Of a DNA stretch of 64,000 nucleotides, positions 21,623-34,485 are shown piece after piece. The notes under the pieces are model-generated. The model searched no databases and was not told the origin of the DNA. It was given only the letters and a program-made list of their open reading frames with translations. The stretch covers positions 88,175,654 to 88,239,653 of the forward strand of contig OZ023262.1 of the NCBI GenBank assembly GCA_964006375.1, written 5' to 3'. Every line of letters starts with the position of its first letter. The stretch's first letter is position 1. Both the position numbers and the translations under genes were made by a program. Source of the stretch: Tillus elongatus (lineage: Eukaryota; Arthropoda; Insecta; Coleoptera; Cleridae).

Positions 21623-24325
21623 GAAAAGCGGAACTACAAGTTCGTGCCATCCCGAGTGGTTGAGTGTTTACACTCACTCACTCAAACTCAACTCAACTGA
21701 GAAGAGCGGTAATTTCGGCCATATTGGATAATTATAATCCCATTAATTACTCTTTAATGATGTTGTGAAGGTCGTTAATTATCTTTTAATTATCGCAATT
21801 TTGAAGGTCTGTGACGTCTGTTGCCCGTAAACTGGTTTCTAATTGTTGTAATATTACTGATTGCAGATTGGAATCACTTGCAATTTATATTAAAATATGT
21901 CTGACGTACTATGATTGTTTCTAGATCTAAAATCAATGGTAGTTTTCACATTCTTTAACTTTAAGACATTGCTGGACATGCTTGTAATGATATAATATAG
22001 TTTTACTTATTTCAAATAACTCTAAGATATTACTATCATTTCACAAAAATGTTATATAATGTCGGAGATAAACTTGAACGTCTAGAAATGATATTCTCCT
22101 TAAAATTTGTTTGGAAAATTTTACATTGCTCTTCTATTACCGTTATGTTAATTATCAGATGATTTGACGAGTGAAAAATTAAAGTGGAAATCGGCAGAAT
22201 TGGTAACGAGATATCAATGTATCTGAATATGAAGTCAGCAAGTAATATAACGCTATTTAATTAAAATCGTATCATTTTATGAAATCGAAGGAAGTTTTGG
22301 ACATATCGGTTAAGATATAATACAGTTTTTATTACTATAGAATTTTTCGACAATTGTGCAGTGAAGAATGGCCAGCAAGTTTTTAAATTTATGTGGTGTA
22401 ATTTGTCTATAAACAAATTTAATATCTAGCTTCGTATAAGTTAATAATCAATATGATTAATTATTATATAGATAACTATGTCGTCTAATTTAAATGGTTT
22501 ATCAGCAAGCGAAATGCTCTTGTTGTACCAGATATGTGTGGATATTTAAAAATATATAAATCAAATCCATAAGACAGCAGTTAGTCATGTTAAATTATAA
22601 TTTAGCCAGCAGATTGGTTTTACTTATTTAAAAACACAGTTACGTTCCAAAATATTCAGCTAAGAATTCTCATGAAGTATGATTTATCACAATTATTCCT
22701 CCAAACAGTGAATTAGTTGGGTTTTATGTTAGTGGCATGTATTCTAGAATACCCGCTAGAAAATTTTTATCATTAAAAACAGTTTACTAGAAACGAAAGT
22801 AAATGTGATGAACGAAAACGAAATAGTGAATCTGTTTATCAACGCTTAACATAAACAAACAAAATCAGAAACTTAGAAAGGGTACAACATTCATGAAATC
22901 AGTGAACAACTACCCCCCGCAAACACTTATCTTCTACACAACATTTAAAAACTTAAACGATTCATATCATAACTAAAAAAATGTTTCTAGATAAAGGTTA
23001 CAAATACGGTCCAGCATTTAAATTTACAAACAAAAGTAAAGAAATTTGAATCTGAAATAGCTTCCTGATATACCCGGCGGCGCGAAAAACCTGAAAAAGG
23101 TGGATTTTTAAGTATACTTGCTCCAACAACACCAGAACATGATTTAGCTTTTACCAAATTTGATAAAGAAAAATCAAACACAACCGTGGCTAAAAATATA
23201 GCATTCTGCAACATAAAAATGATTTATTTTATTATCGCAGAAACGTGCAGAAATTAGGAGATACCCCAAGAAATTCCTTCCAGACAAAACTAAAAAATCG
23301 GGTTAGAAATACATCCTTGCGTAGAGAGTTGGAAAATAAATACCTTTTATAAAAAAATCCGCAACCACAAGATATGTGTGGCTATTTAAAAATACATAAA
23401 CCAAATACATAAGACAGCAGTTAAATTATAATATAGGTCCTGTGTCCATGCGATGTTGGGCACGTTAAATATCCCTCCCTCCTTACAGAAAAGTAGGGAT
23501 TCGGCAAAATTTTCAGGATAGTGAGGTGAAACTGCTCCCTGGCGTCGGTGATTGGCCATAGTCGCGGAAATAGGCCGACGTTAAAGAAACAAAACACACA
23601 GAACTTGGGTGTCCTATGAAACAGAAGACTTTTTATATTACATAGGTTTTAACCATAGACACATTTTCAACTTGGCCGCTCTATTAAACAGAATACAATA
23701 CATAAGGCAACCTCGGAATTTAAGGGTGAATCCCTAATCCTAATTCTGAATAATTTTTCAATTTCGCACTGAGCTTGCATGTCTTTAAACAAAAAACTAC
23801 AAAAGATACGAGTACAAGGGACGTTAAGTTTTTAATATCTCCAAAGTCAGAAAAGTAATCTGGTAATCCTTCGAAATGCACCTAAGTCTATCTTCATACC
23901 GCATATCTCCGGATATTACTGGGGTATAACGTGCTGGATTTCTGCCAGTTACTGCCTGAAAATGCAAATTAAAATGTTTTTTACACTTTGTAATGAAGGA
24001 ATGAAACATTTTATTAGATTTCTGTCTTATGCTGGCCGGATAATTTTATACACATTCACGGTTAAGTTGTAGTCTGTCGAAATACTGAAATCAGATATTG
24101 CATCAAGGACTGCGCTTAACATTTTCCACAAGAGAACTGTGAAATTGCTTTGTCTTGTAAGATTTAACGGTACTTATATTTCTTAGTCGAAAATGGTTTC
24201 CTCATCTGCATAGCCAGAACGAGACGTTCACTCCTATGTATAAAGTGTATTTATAAAGGTGAGGAGTAGCTTCAAACTTGTCTCAATGTTTACAATGGGA
24301 AGACATCTGTTTGTTTATTTTGTGA
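21620..24325. other. Gene-free stretch
   Basis: AT-rich. It contains a direct repeat of about 70 bp at 22532-22602 and 23372-23440 (GATATGTGTGG.TATTTAAAA, AAGACAGCAGTTA) and a SINE tail at 23441-23600. No supported gene. Confidence 0.45.
23441..23600 (+). mobile_element. SINE tail fragment, copy 3
   Basis: From GGTCCTGTGTCCATGCGATG to CCGACGTTAAAGAAACAAAA it matches the 3' part of the SINE at 45020-45185 almost base for base. The tRNA-related head and mid-body are absent. It lies immediately after the second direct repeat. Confidence 0.75.
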
Positions 24326-24433
24326 ATTTTCTTAGAAAACATTAATGAGGAAATCCCCACTTTTGAATTTTGAAAACATGTCTTCAAATGCGCGCGAACT
24401 AGGACCCCTAAAACCCATATCCAGGGTCAGTTT

Positions 24434-24531
<98 letters not shown>

Positions 24532-24840
24532 CACACCGATAACTCAAAAAATGATTGGATTATTTCAATCAAATTTGGTACATACCTTCCTTGCAAATGG
24601 CTTGAACAACTTTGTTGGCCAGGAAAATCGGCCCAAGTTTTCCCGGAAAATTTTGTGTTTTCTTTTGAAAAGCAATTATATCCTAAAATAACATAGTAAG
24701 GGCAACCAAATTTGGTACCCTTATTTCCGTCATAAAGGGCATCCTGCGTGTCAGAGTTGAGATCTCTGTGTTCAAAGACAAAAAAGTTATAGGTAAATTA
24801 AATCTGATGAGATAAAGCTAAAATGTCAAAATTGATAATT
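24326..24840 (-). repeat. R-family copy (E, TA tract, D)
   Basis: E module with AAATCCCCACTTTTGAATTT and AAACCCATATCCAGGG, TA tract, then GTATCACACCGATAACTC and D module to about 24790. Confidence 0.75.
24439..24523. repeat. (TA)n microsatellite
   Basis: 85 bp; both strands give long YIYI frames that are artefacts. Confidence 0.95.
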
Positions 24841-25062
24841 ATGGCATGTGTACGAACGTGTGTGAAAAATACGACACGAAATTACTAATAATCTCCTAGA
24901 TATGTGTCTAGGTCGTTATTTTCTTTCAGTTCGCTAAAATATGAGCAAAAAGTCCATTGTATATAAAAATTGATTGGTGAAAATAGAAAAGACGTTAATA
25001 CAATTAACGTACATGCCAAATTTTATCAAAATCGGCCTATTATTTTTTGAGTTATCTGTGTG

Positions 25063-25066
<4 letters not shown>

Positions 25067-25144
<78 letters not shown>

Positions 25145-25147
25145 TTA

Positions 25148-25202
<55 letters not shown>
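25067..25202. repeat. (TA)n microsatellite, interrupted
   Basis: Two TA blocks (25067-25142, 25154-25202) separated by TCTTTATATATG; left boundary of T copy 2. Confidence 0.95.
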
Positions 25203-27191
<1,989 letters not shown>

Positions 27192-27299
27192 CTTTCCTGC
27201 ATATGTGTTCTACAGGTCCTGATTTGCGCTTAACGTCATACATTTTTCCAATGAAAATTCGCTAAAGATGCCATTTATGGTAAGGCTAGATGTATTCTC

Positions 27300-27368
27300 A
27301 CCAAAATTAGAACTGGAGACCGGTTTCGCTCTAAATAGAGCTCGTCAGTACGGCATATTAATTGCAGC
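27300..27368 (-). ncRNA. Hammerhead-like ribozyme motif 1
   Basis: Minus strand: CTGACGA (27348-27342), stem II GCTCTATTTAGAGC (5-bp stem, 27341-27328), GAAAC (27327-27323), then a possible stem III ACCGG-TCT-CCAGT with one mismatch and TTCTAATT, able to pair partly with upstream AATTA (stem I). All invariant core bases of CUGANGA...GAAA are present. The exact cleavage triplet is ambiguous (GUU or UUC). Confidence 0.6.
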
Positions 27369-27623
27369 GAACATACACCTATAAAGTAATACGGCTATGG
27401 TAGCCAGCCTCGCAAAACTAAGTGAGATGTAAGACAAGTTTTACACGTATCGCCACCTCGTTGAGGAACCAAGTAGTATGTTGTCACGGCAGCTCCAAAT
27501 AACACAGAATGTTAAAAAATATAGACTGTGTACAACCAACTAACAATTTAGTAAATTGTCAGCCCTGGCACATTTATTCCCCAATATAGGGACAAAATAT
27601 GTAAGGCTAGATGTATTCCCACC

Positions 27624-27684
27624 ACAATTAGAACCGTAGACCGGTTTCGCTCCAATTAGAGCTCGTCAGTAGGATTAATTGCAG
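27624..27684 (-). ncRNA. Hammerhead-like ribozyme motif 2
   Basis: Minus strand: CTGACGA (27669-27663), stem II GCTCTAATTGGAGC with one wobble, GAAAC (27648-27644), stem III ACCGG-TCT-ACGGT. Upstream GCAATTAATC can pair with downstream TAATTGTGG as stem I. Confidence 0.6.
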
Positions 27685-28001
27685 CGAAAATACACCAATA
27701 AAGTAATACGGCTATGGTAGCCAGACTCGTACAGATAAGTGAGATGTAAGACAAGTTTTCAACGTGTATACTTTGTCCCTATATTGGGGAAAAATGGGCC
27801 AGGGCTGACAATTTACTAAATTGTTAGTTGGTTGTACACAGTCTCTATTTTTTAACATTCTGTGTTATTTGTAGCTGCCGTGACAACATACTACTTGGTT
27901 ACGCAACGAGGTGGCGACACGTGTAACAACTTGTTTTACATCTCACTTAGTTTTGCGAGGCTAGCTACCATAGCCGTATTACTTTATAGGTGTATTTTCG
28001 C

Positions 28002-28060
28002 TGCAATTAGTATGACGAGCTCTAATTAGAGCGAAACCGGTCTACGGTTCTAATTGTGGT
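28002..28060 (+). ncRNA. Hammerhead-like ribozyme motif 3 (core base lost)
   Basis: Plus strand: TATGACGA (the C of CTGACGA is missing), perfect stem II GCTCTAATTAGAGC (28019-28032), GAAAC (28033-28037), stem III ACCGG-TCT-ACGGT. Stem I CAATTAG/CTAATTG is 7 bp, the best of the three. Missing C3 should abolish cleavage. Confidence 0.5.
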
Positions 28061-28285
28061 GATAATACATCTAGCCTTACATAATTTGTCCCTATATTGG
28101 GAAAGAAATGGGCCAGAGCGGACAATTTACTAAATTGTTAGTTGGTTGTTCACAGTCTTTGTTTTTTAACATTCTGTGTAATTTGGGGCTGCCGTGACAA
28201 CATACTACTTGGTTCCTCAAGGAGGTGACGACATGTCTAAAAACTCGTCTTACATCTCACTTAGTTTTGCCATTTATATCCATTT

Positions 28286-29479
28286 AAAGGTAGGATAAAA
28301 AACTAGAGTTTTGGTTTCATCTATATCTAATTTTATTGTCTACTTGACAACAAAATCCATGAAATCTGTATTTGTCGTTTGTTTACTGGATAGAAAGTTG
28401 ACTAGTATGCTAAGACCCGTCTGGCGGAGGATCCGCCTAACATACATTGAGCCTTATTCTCACTATAAAGAACGTCGAGCAAAATTGAATTTGTCTACTT
28501 ATAATCACAAATGTGACATTTCGACATGCATGAACTCTCGTTGATATCACATGCATTATTCGACCTTTTCGCATGCGAAATCACATAGAATACACTGTAA
28601 CTGAATAGATGTGATATATTATGAAAGGTGCTCGGGAAAATTGCCACAGAAAAGAGAATGCCATACGGAGAATTGCATTTTCATGATTTCCGGTCGAGGA
28701 TATGTCGAATGTGGACAATCACTTTACAGCAGACTGTTTCTGTATGAAAGGTTCAACCTAACAATGTTAACAAAGGCAGGAGCGGGTTTACTATTTGAAC
28801 AGTCATATTCATAAGGGTTTTAAGAAAAGTCTGGCATTTTTGCTACTATAAAATTGTCTGATTTTGTCCTCTGTTTTCCGGGCAGTGAAGTTAAAGTATT
28901 AATGAGTGGAGGCAAATTTGAAAGATTTTTTGTCTTATGGGTCATTAAAGATTTCCTTGAAATTTAGGGAATATGTGAGGTGGTGTTTAGTTCGGCGATG
29001 CTGATCCGGAAATAGTCGATGGCAGGGTGCATCTGGAACTCAAATAACCATATACAGGGTGTTGAGACCTATAGTTAGAAGTATATGAAGTGTTGGCCAG
29101 AATACAGATTTCAAAATGCAGAATAAGGTATAATTAACTACATTATCTTTACCAAAAATACTTTCAGATTTCTTGCACTCACCATCAACTTTGTTATTTT
29201 AAATAGAACACTGTGTATGTTTTGCATTTCTAGATGGGAATCAAAATTTCTTCTTCATTTAGAATATACTATGTTCATTGAGGTTTTTTGAGAGAAAAAA
29301 ATATTTTCCGAAATTCTAATAGCAGGTTGACGTTTACAAAATGATCTGTAAGTCTTATTTTGAATTAGAGAGAAAGCTAAAATCGATCTAAGATTGTAGC
29401 CTAAAGATCGATTTATCGAGGTTTATCTTTAAAACAATTTTTTTTTGAGAATAGTAAAAGTTTGACTTTTCAGCAAGAC
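28286..29479. other. Gene-free stretch with unrecognised short open frames
   Basis: Open frames at 28311-28544 (77 aa) and 28611-28814 (67 aa) on the plus strand have mixed composition but no recognised domain, start context or splice structure. They may be chance. Confidence 0.35.
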
Positions 29480-30063
29480 TTGAAAGTGTAAAAAAAATTT
29501 TTTAGCGAATTTTTCGTATAAAGAAAATTGTGAGTGGCTTGGATAAGTTTGTTAGCCAGGAAAATCGCACCAGTTTATCCAGGAAAATTTTGGGTCTTTT
29601 TCTGAAAATGTTTGTAGCTCCGAAAATAACAGAGCTATGAAAACCAAATTTGACACATACCTTTCTACTATAAAACTTACCCTATGCACGACAATATAGA
29701 TCTCTACGTTAAGTTTCAGCTTCAACCATAATTTTACTAACATTTTTTCGGAAAATCCATTTCAATAGACCCTCTTTTTGATGCTTCAGCAGTAGTTTCC
29801 GCTATAGAGTTTATAGTTTAATAGTTTATATTTTATCAAATTTTCGTGGAAAAAATTCGTTGTTAAGAAGACCGCGACTTATGAATTTTAAAAATATTTC
29901 TTCAAATGAGTGCAGACTAGAACTCCTGAAACGGGGTCAGCCTCAGTTTTGCCTGTTTACACATATACAGGCTGCCGCATGTCTACGGTAAAACTCAACC
30001 GTTATTATACAAAATATGAGAAAAAAGGATATAGGGTAATTATAGGGTGTCTAGAGCTGTATG

Positions 30064-30064
<1 letters not shown>
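29480..30064 (-). repeat. R-family copy (D, C, B modules)
   Basis: Begins in D (GGCTTGGATAAGTTTGTTAG), continues through C (ATAGACCCTCTTTTTGATGC) and reaches B (CGCATGTCTACGGTAAAACT) up to a TA tract, after which a mariner-like end begins. Confidence 0.75.

Positions 30065-30127
<63 letters not shown>
30065..30127. repeat. (TA)n microsatellite
   Basis: 63 bp, immediately left of the transposon-like end CAGGCTGGCCCATAAG. Confidence 0.95.
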
Positions 30128-30129
<2 letters not shown>

Positions 30130-30130
30130 A

Positions 30131-30250
30131 CAGGCTGGCCCATAAGTCGTTGGTGATACGCGCTTTATTTTTTTTAAGAGAACACTCCTTATTTTTGTGT
30201 TTACCGTCAAATTATAATGCATGTTTGTTAGGAAATAAATTTGTTATCGT
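30131..30250 (+). repeat. Tc1/mariner-like element end, shared with R module B
   Basis: CAGGCTGGCCCATAAGTCGT, then TGGTGATAC and 'aattataatgcatgtttgtta' lies 135 bp outside the transposase relic's stop. It is nearly the same as part of R module B (for example 34809-34895, CGCCTGGCCCATAAGTCG). A matching inverted end was not found to the right. Confidence 0.55.
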
Positions 30251-30384
30251 TCATCGTTTTTGAGTTATTTCAATTGTTTTGCAAAATTTTATCTTTTTAC
30301 GCAATTACTTAAATGAAAATTCAAACAATGAAAAAAATATAGAATTTTTTTAATCGTTTAGGCAACAGAAAGAATTTATAAAAT

Positions 30385-30830
30385 AAAATGTTTAAAGTTA
30401 TGCCCGTCTGCGTTGATACCTAGTGCCATTCTATTCGATAGCTCATTATTGAAAACTCTTAACAAAAGATCTCCATTAGTATACATCGACCCTGCATATA
30501 TTTTGTAATAGAGATCTGCCAGATCTACGAATTTTTGTTAATAACCTTTTTTAGGCCACTCCAAAGAAAAAAAAATCCAGTGGTGTTAAGTCAGGAGACT
30601 GAGCTGCCCACCTGATAACTCCATTAGTGCCAACCACTTTCAAGGAAATCTCTGGTGTAAATAATTTCATGTCCACCCTGTTGAAGCCTTAACACCTTTT
30701 CTCTATGTACTATGGGAACATGATTCATCAAAGCTGCAAGTTTTGACAATTTAAATAACTTTCAGCAGTTAAAGTACCTTTATATGGATATGGACCAATT
30801 ATCTGACCATTCAAGTGTATGAATTTTTGA
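30385..30830 (-). pseudogene. Tc1/mariner-like transposase relic, duplication unit 1
   Basis: Minus strand from 30830: GPYPYKGTLTAES-type segment, SYLNFQ-like remnants, then the third catalytic-Asp block around QSPDLTPLDFFSLEWPKK (30610-30560). The C-terminus is NELSNRMALGINADG followed by HNFKHF (30440-30385), matching the usual ..NRxxxCIxxxGxHFEHLL tail. A deletion removes the glutamine-aspartate block present in unit 2. Clearly inactive. Confidence 0.7.
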
Positions 30831-31129
30831 AGCGTACTATCTTAAATGTACATATGTCTATAAGAGTGAATATGATGAAAACGCCATTTCTCACGGCCTT
30901 CTAATATCTCTATACAGTTTAAGTTTTAGACATACGGTTGCATTTAAAAAAAAATGCCTAAAAATATCTTTCTGACTATAAAATAAAATACAGAATATCC
31001 TATTTGAATAAGAATATTTTTTGTAGTTTCCGGCAAAACCGGAACTTGTTCAGTACCTTAGCTAGGATGGTTTATTAGTATTTACAAGCACGCTTGTACA
31101 AACCACAACACATCTTTTTAAAGACCTAA

Positions 31130-31162
31130 CGATCGATTCGCTTACAACGTTTACTTCATCAG
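31130..31162 (-). ncRNA. Hammerhead-like motif, minus strand (degenerate)
   Basis: Minus strand CTGATGA (31162-31156), a stem II-like AAGTAAACGTTGTAAGC with poor pairing, then GAATC in place of GAAAC and palindromic CGATCG. Likely inactive. Confidence 0.35.
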
Positions 31163-31203
31163 AGGATGAAAAAATTCTACAGAATACAGAATTTTTTCAT
31201 CAC

Positions 31204-31240
31204 CTGATGAAGCTAACGTTGTCAGCGAAACGATCGTTAG
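31204..31240 (+). ncRNA. Hammerhead-like motif, plus strand
   Basis: CTGATGA (31204-31210), stem II GCTAAC-GTT-GTCAGC with one mismatch, GAAAC (31227-31231), then ACGATCGT, which is self-complementary as expected for a dimer-type stem III. H17 would be U. Confidence 0.5.
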
Positions 31241-31808
31241 ATGTTTAAAAAGATGTGTTGTGGTGATTTGGGTTTCTCCAAGTGTGCTTGTCAGTGCTCA
31301 TCACAGGTTCCAGTCTTCACATGGTATCCATTTAATTATGTAAAATGTTTCAAAAAACCCAATGTCCACTATTTGTAGTAAAAACGTTACGGAAGTTTTC
31401 ATCTTGCAAGCAGTGTTACACTTAACCTCCAATATCTATAAAACGGTTAACTTTATAAAAGTTATAGATAGGAACAAATTTATTCTAAATTGAATTTTTT
31501 ATCAGACGCAGCCTATTTCAATCAGCTTGGAATCAAACAGTTTCTTTGAACAGCAGCGTCATCCACACCTGTAATAATAAAAATTTAATTTTTCCGCTAA
31601 ATTTTAGCCCTTCACGTCCTTAATCTAACGCCTTTAACAATTTTTAAAAGTTTTGTTCAGTTTTGATTCCAGTGGCGTATGGACCTCTAAATGGCACACA
31701 CTGTATACACAATTTGTGATAGGTTTTCAAAATGGATTATAGAGGCTCTAGTTTGCGCTCGTTTAAAAAAACGCGGCCGAAAATTGTCGAATAGCTAAGA
31801 ACCTCTTA

Positions 31809-32180
31809 TTAAAAGGATTCTGTGATATTCAGATTTAGATACACTTTTGTCAGCTTTATAGTGTTTATCCTTAAATATTCTCTCCAAAGAAAAAAAATCC
31901 AGTGGTGTTTAGTCAGGAGACTGAGCTGCCCACCTGATAACTCCATTAGTACCCAACCACTTTCAAGGAAATCTCTGGTGTAAATAGTTTTATATCGTGA
32001 TGTTATTGTAAGGAGGTGCTCCATCCTGTTGAAGCCATAACACATTTTTTCTATGTACTATGGGAACATGATTCTTCAAAGCAGCAAGTTTTGAAAATTT
32101 AAATAACTTTCAGCAGTTAAAGTGCCTTTATATGGATATGGGCCAATGACCATTCATATTTATTTATGAATTTTTGAAAC
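31809..32180 (-). pseudogene. Tc1/mariner-like transposase relic, duplication unit 2
   Basis: Minus strand from 32180: GPYPYKGTLTAESYLNFQ, stops, then LQQDGAPPYNNITI (second catalytic Asp block; relatives have QQDGAPPH). YLHQRFP, KWLGTNGVIRWAAQSPD and TPLDFF (third Asp block) follow, then KDKHYKADKSV at about 31830. In-frame stops occur after ITI, RFP and SPD. The N-terminal HTH region is not recognisable. Confidence 0.75.
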
Positions 32181-32194
32181 CTACTATGCATTAA

Positions 32195-32197
<3 letters not shown>

Positions 32198-32247
<50 letters not shown>
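32198..32247. repeat. (TA)n microsatellite present in one duplicate only
   Basis: 50 bp of TA in unit 2; the aligned site in unit 1 (about 30851-30866) is a short non-expanded AT stretch. Confidence 0.9.
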
Positions 32248-32249
<2 letters not shown>

Positions 32250-32461
32250 GAATGAAATGGTGAATATAATGAAAACGGCACTTCTCATGGCCTTCTAATA
32301 TCTCTCTACAATTTCAATTTTCGACATACGGTTGCATTTAAAGAAAATTGCCTAAAGATATCTTTCTGGCTATAAAATGAAATACAGAATATCCTATTTG
32401 AATAAAAAATTTGTTTGTAATATCCGGCAAAACCGGAAGTTGTACAGTACCTTGGCTAGGA

Positions 32462-32720
32462 TGGTTTATTAGTATCCATTTACAAGCACGCTTAGAGGAA
32501 CCCAAATCACCAAAACACATATTTTTAAAGACCTAACGATCATTTCTCTAACAACGTTAGCTTCATCAGAGGATGGAAAAATTCTACAAAATACAGAATT
32601 TTTTCATCGTCTGATGAAGCTAACGTTGTTAGCAAAACGATCGTTAGGTGTGTAGAAAGATGCACTGTAGTTATTTGGGTTTCTCCAACTATGCTTGTCA
32701 GTGCTCATCACAGGTTCCAG
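32462..32720. repeat. Palindrome with hammerhead-like arms, unit 2
   Basis: Counterpart of 31085-31300. Plus-strand motif: CTGATGA (32611-32617), perfect stem II GCTAAC-GTT-GTTAGC, but AAAAC replaces GAAAC (32634). Minus-strand motif: CTGATGA (32569-32563), stem II GCTAAC/GTTAGA, GAAAT. Each has one core change. Confidence 0.75.
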
Positions 32721-33290
32721 TCTTCACATAGTATCCATTTAATTATGTAAAATATTCCAAAAAACCCAATGTCCACTATTTGTAGTAAAAACTTTACGGA
32801 GGTTTTCATCTTGTAAGCAGTGTTACACTTAACCTCAAATATCTATAAAACGGTTAACTTTATAAAAGTTATAGATAGGAACAAATTTATTCTAAATTGA
32901 ATTTTTTATCAGACGCAGCCTATTTCAATCAGCTTGAAATCAAACAGTTTCTTTGAACAGCAGCGTCATCTACACCGGTAATAATAAAAATTTAATTTTT
33001 CCGCAAAATGTTAGCCCTTCACGTCCTTAATCTAACGCCTTTAACAATTTTTGAAAGTCTTGTTCACTTTTGAAGCCAGTGGCGTATAGACCTCTAAATG
33101 GCACACACTGTATACACAATTTGTGACAGGTCCTCAAAATGGATTATAGAGGCTCTAGTTTGCGCTCATTTAAAAAAACGGGGCCGAAAATTGTCGAGTA
33201 GCTAAGAACCTCTTATTAAAAGCATTCTGTGATATTCAGATTTAGATACACTGTTGTCAGCTTTATAGTTCTTATCCTTAAATATTCTCT

Positions 33291-33609
33291 TCCAGCTTAT
33301 AAATCAACTCAAGCTATATCAGGCAAAGTGGATAGATAGCCTACCAGGACTTCTACGTCACTTTTTGTTAAGGTTACTTTCAACAACGACTGATTGCTAT
33401 TAGCAAACATGATACAGACCAAATAAAACGTGCAAGACAGGGAACTTCTTACATAGAATGCACCATCACTCAATGTCAGAATTAAAGCCATGCGATCCAG
33501 GCACGTGAGCCCGTCGAGCTCCTTAGAAGATATTCTGACATCCTGACTCATACAAAACTAACGATACTTCAGGGTCTTATATCTGCAAATTTTAAAATTT
33601 ATTTTTCAG
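33291..33609. other. Short unassigned stretch
   Basis: Contains a minus-strand open frame 33309-33551 (80 aa, mixed composition, LTLSDGAFYVRSSLS) that I do not recognise. No splice or promoter evidence. Confidence 0.35.
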
Positions 33610-33742
33610 TTTCAGCTGCACTATTTTAGTGAATTTTTATTTTAAAAAAATTCACTAATAGAGATTTGGTGAGACTTTGCAAAAATTTTTTCAAATGAGC
33701 GCGAATTTGTGCCCCTAGAACCCATATCCGGGGTCAGTTTTG

Positions 33743-33861
<119 letters not shown>

Positions 33862-34134
33862 GGTATCCAACCGATAACTCAAAAAATAATTATTGATTTT
33901 GATGAAACTCGGCAAGTGCCTTTCTTTTATTAATAGCTTGGACGAGTTCGTTATCCAAGAAAATTGGACAAGGTTTTCCGGAAAAATTTTTAGTTTTATT
34001 TCGAAAAAAATTTTTCTCCGAAAATTACCACGATATTTCGATGAAATTTGGTGTACATATTGCTTTGGGAAAGACCTAACTATGTGTTAAAATTCAGCTT
34101 TCTAGATTTACAGAAAATTGAGCTATTCAAATTT

Positions 34135-34485
34135 GAAACATTTATTTTTAATATTACCGCGTTTCATTGACAATGGTAAACCTCGCTTATATGAGATCTA
34201 GTATGTCGTTGCCTGGTAACAGAACATTTGATATTATTACGCAGGTCGGTTAGACGCTGTAACTGACGTTTATCCTATAATATGAGATTGTTTATATGTT
34301 ATGTTTATTGTTATCAGTTTCAGCTGCAAATTATTTGTGTTATTTGGGACGTTTTTATATACAAGTGCAAATTATTCCTTTATTAATGTTAGTGGGTGGA
34401 CTAAACAGTGTTTGTTATATTTTATCAACACATATAAATGATGGAAGTGTTACGAAAGGGACTGATATGAAACAGGTTAGTTATT
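34135..34485 (+). other. Non-repeat island with a small open frame
   Basis: Splits an R copy. A plus frame starting 34296 gives 65 aa beginning MLCLLLSVSAANYLCYLGRF with a second hydrophobic run (IIPLLMLVGG). AAACAG-GTTAGT at about 34470 could be a splice donor. No homology recognised; it could be a small secreted or membrane protein exon, or chance. Confidence 0.25.

Larger units (their letters stand above)
27281..28285. mobile_element. Retrozyme-like array of about 320-bp monomers
   Basis: Two tandem minus-strand units (27281-27600 and a shortened 27601-27774) meet plus-strand units (27775-28083 and 28084-28285), so the block is largely one imperfect inverted repeat. Monomers share TAAGGCTAGATGTATT, the ribozyme-like core, TAATACGGCTATGGTAGCCA, CGTGACAACATACTACTTGG and TTTACTAAATTGTTAGTTGG. 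The two minus cores are 321 bp apart. Known animal retrozymes are small non-autonomous repeats of about 170-400 bp carrying type I hammerheads; this block fits that description but is not proven to be one. Confidence 0.6.
31085..31300. repeat. Palindrome with hammerhead-like arms, unit 1
   Basis: About 105-bp arms meet at GAAAAAATTCT-ACAGAATAC-AGAATTTTTTC. The outer arm sequence is ACAAGCACGCTTG versus CAAGTGTGCTTGT. Each arm reads CTGATGAAG towards the outside, so both strands carry a ribozyme-like motif. Confidence 0.8.
30559..31881. repeat. 1.3-kb tandem duplication, unit 1
   Basis: Starts CTCCAAAGAAAAAAAA and runs to TTAAATATTCTCT; 1323 bp. It holds part of the transposase relic, the ribozyme-like palindrome and an unassigned 500-bp tail. 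Unit 2 begins at the next base. Confidence 0.85.
31882..33290. repeat. 1.3-kb tandem duplication, unit 2
   Basis: Matches unit 1 throughout. Differences include a 28-bp segment (TATCGTGATGTTATTGTAAGG region) retained here but deleted in unit 1, and a (TA)n tract at 32198-32247 where unit 1 has only TGTACATATGTCTATA. Confidence 0.85.
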
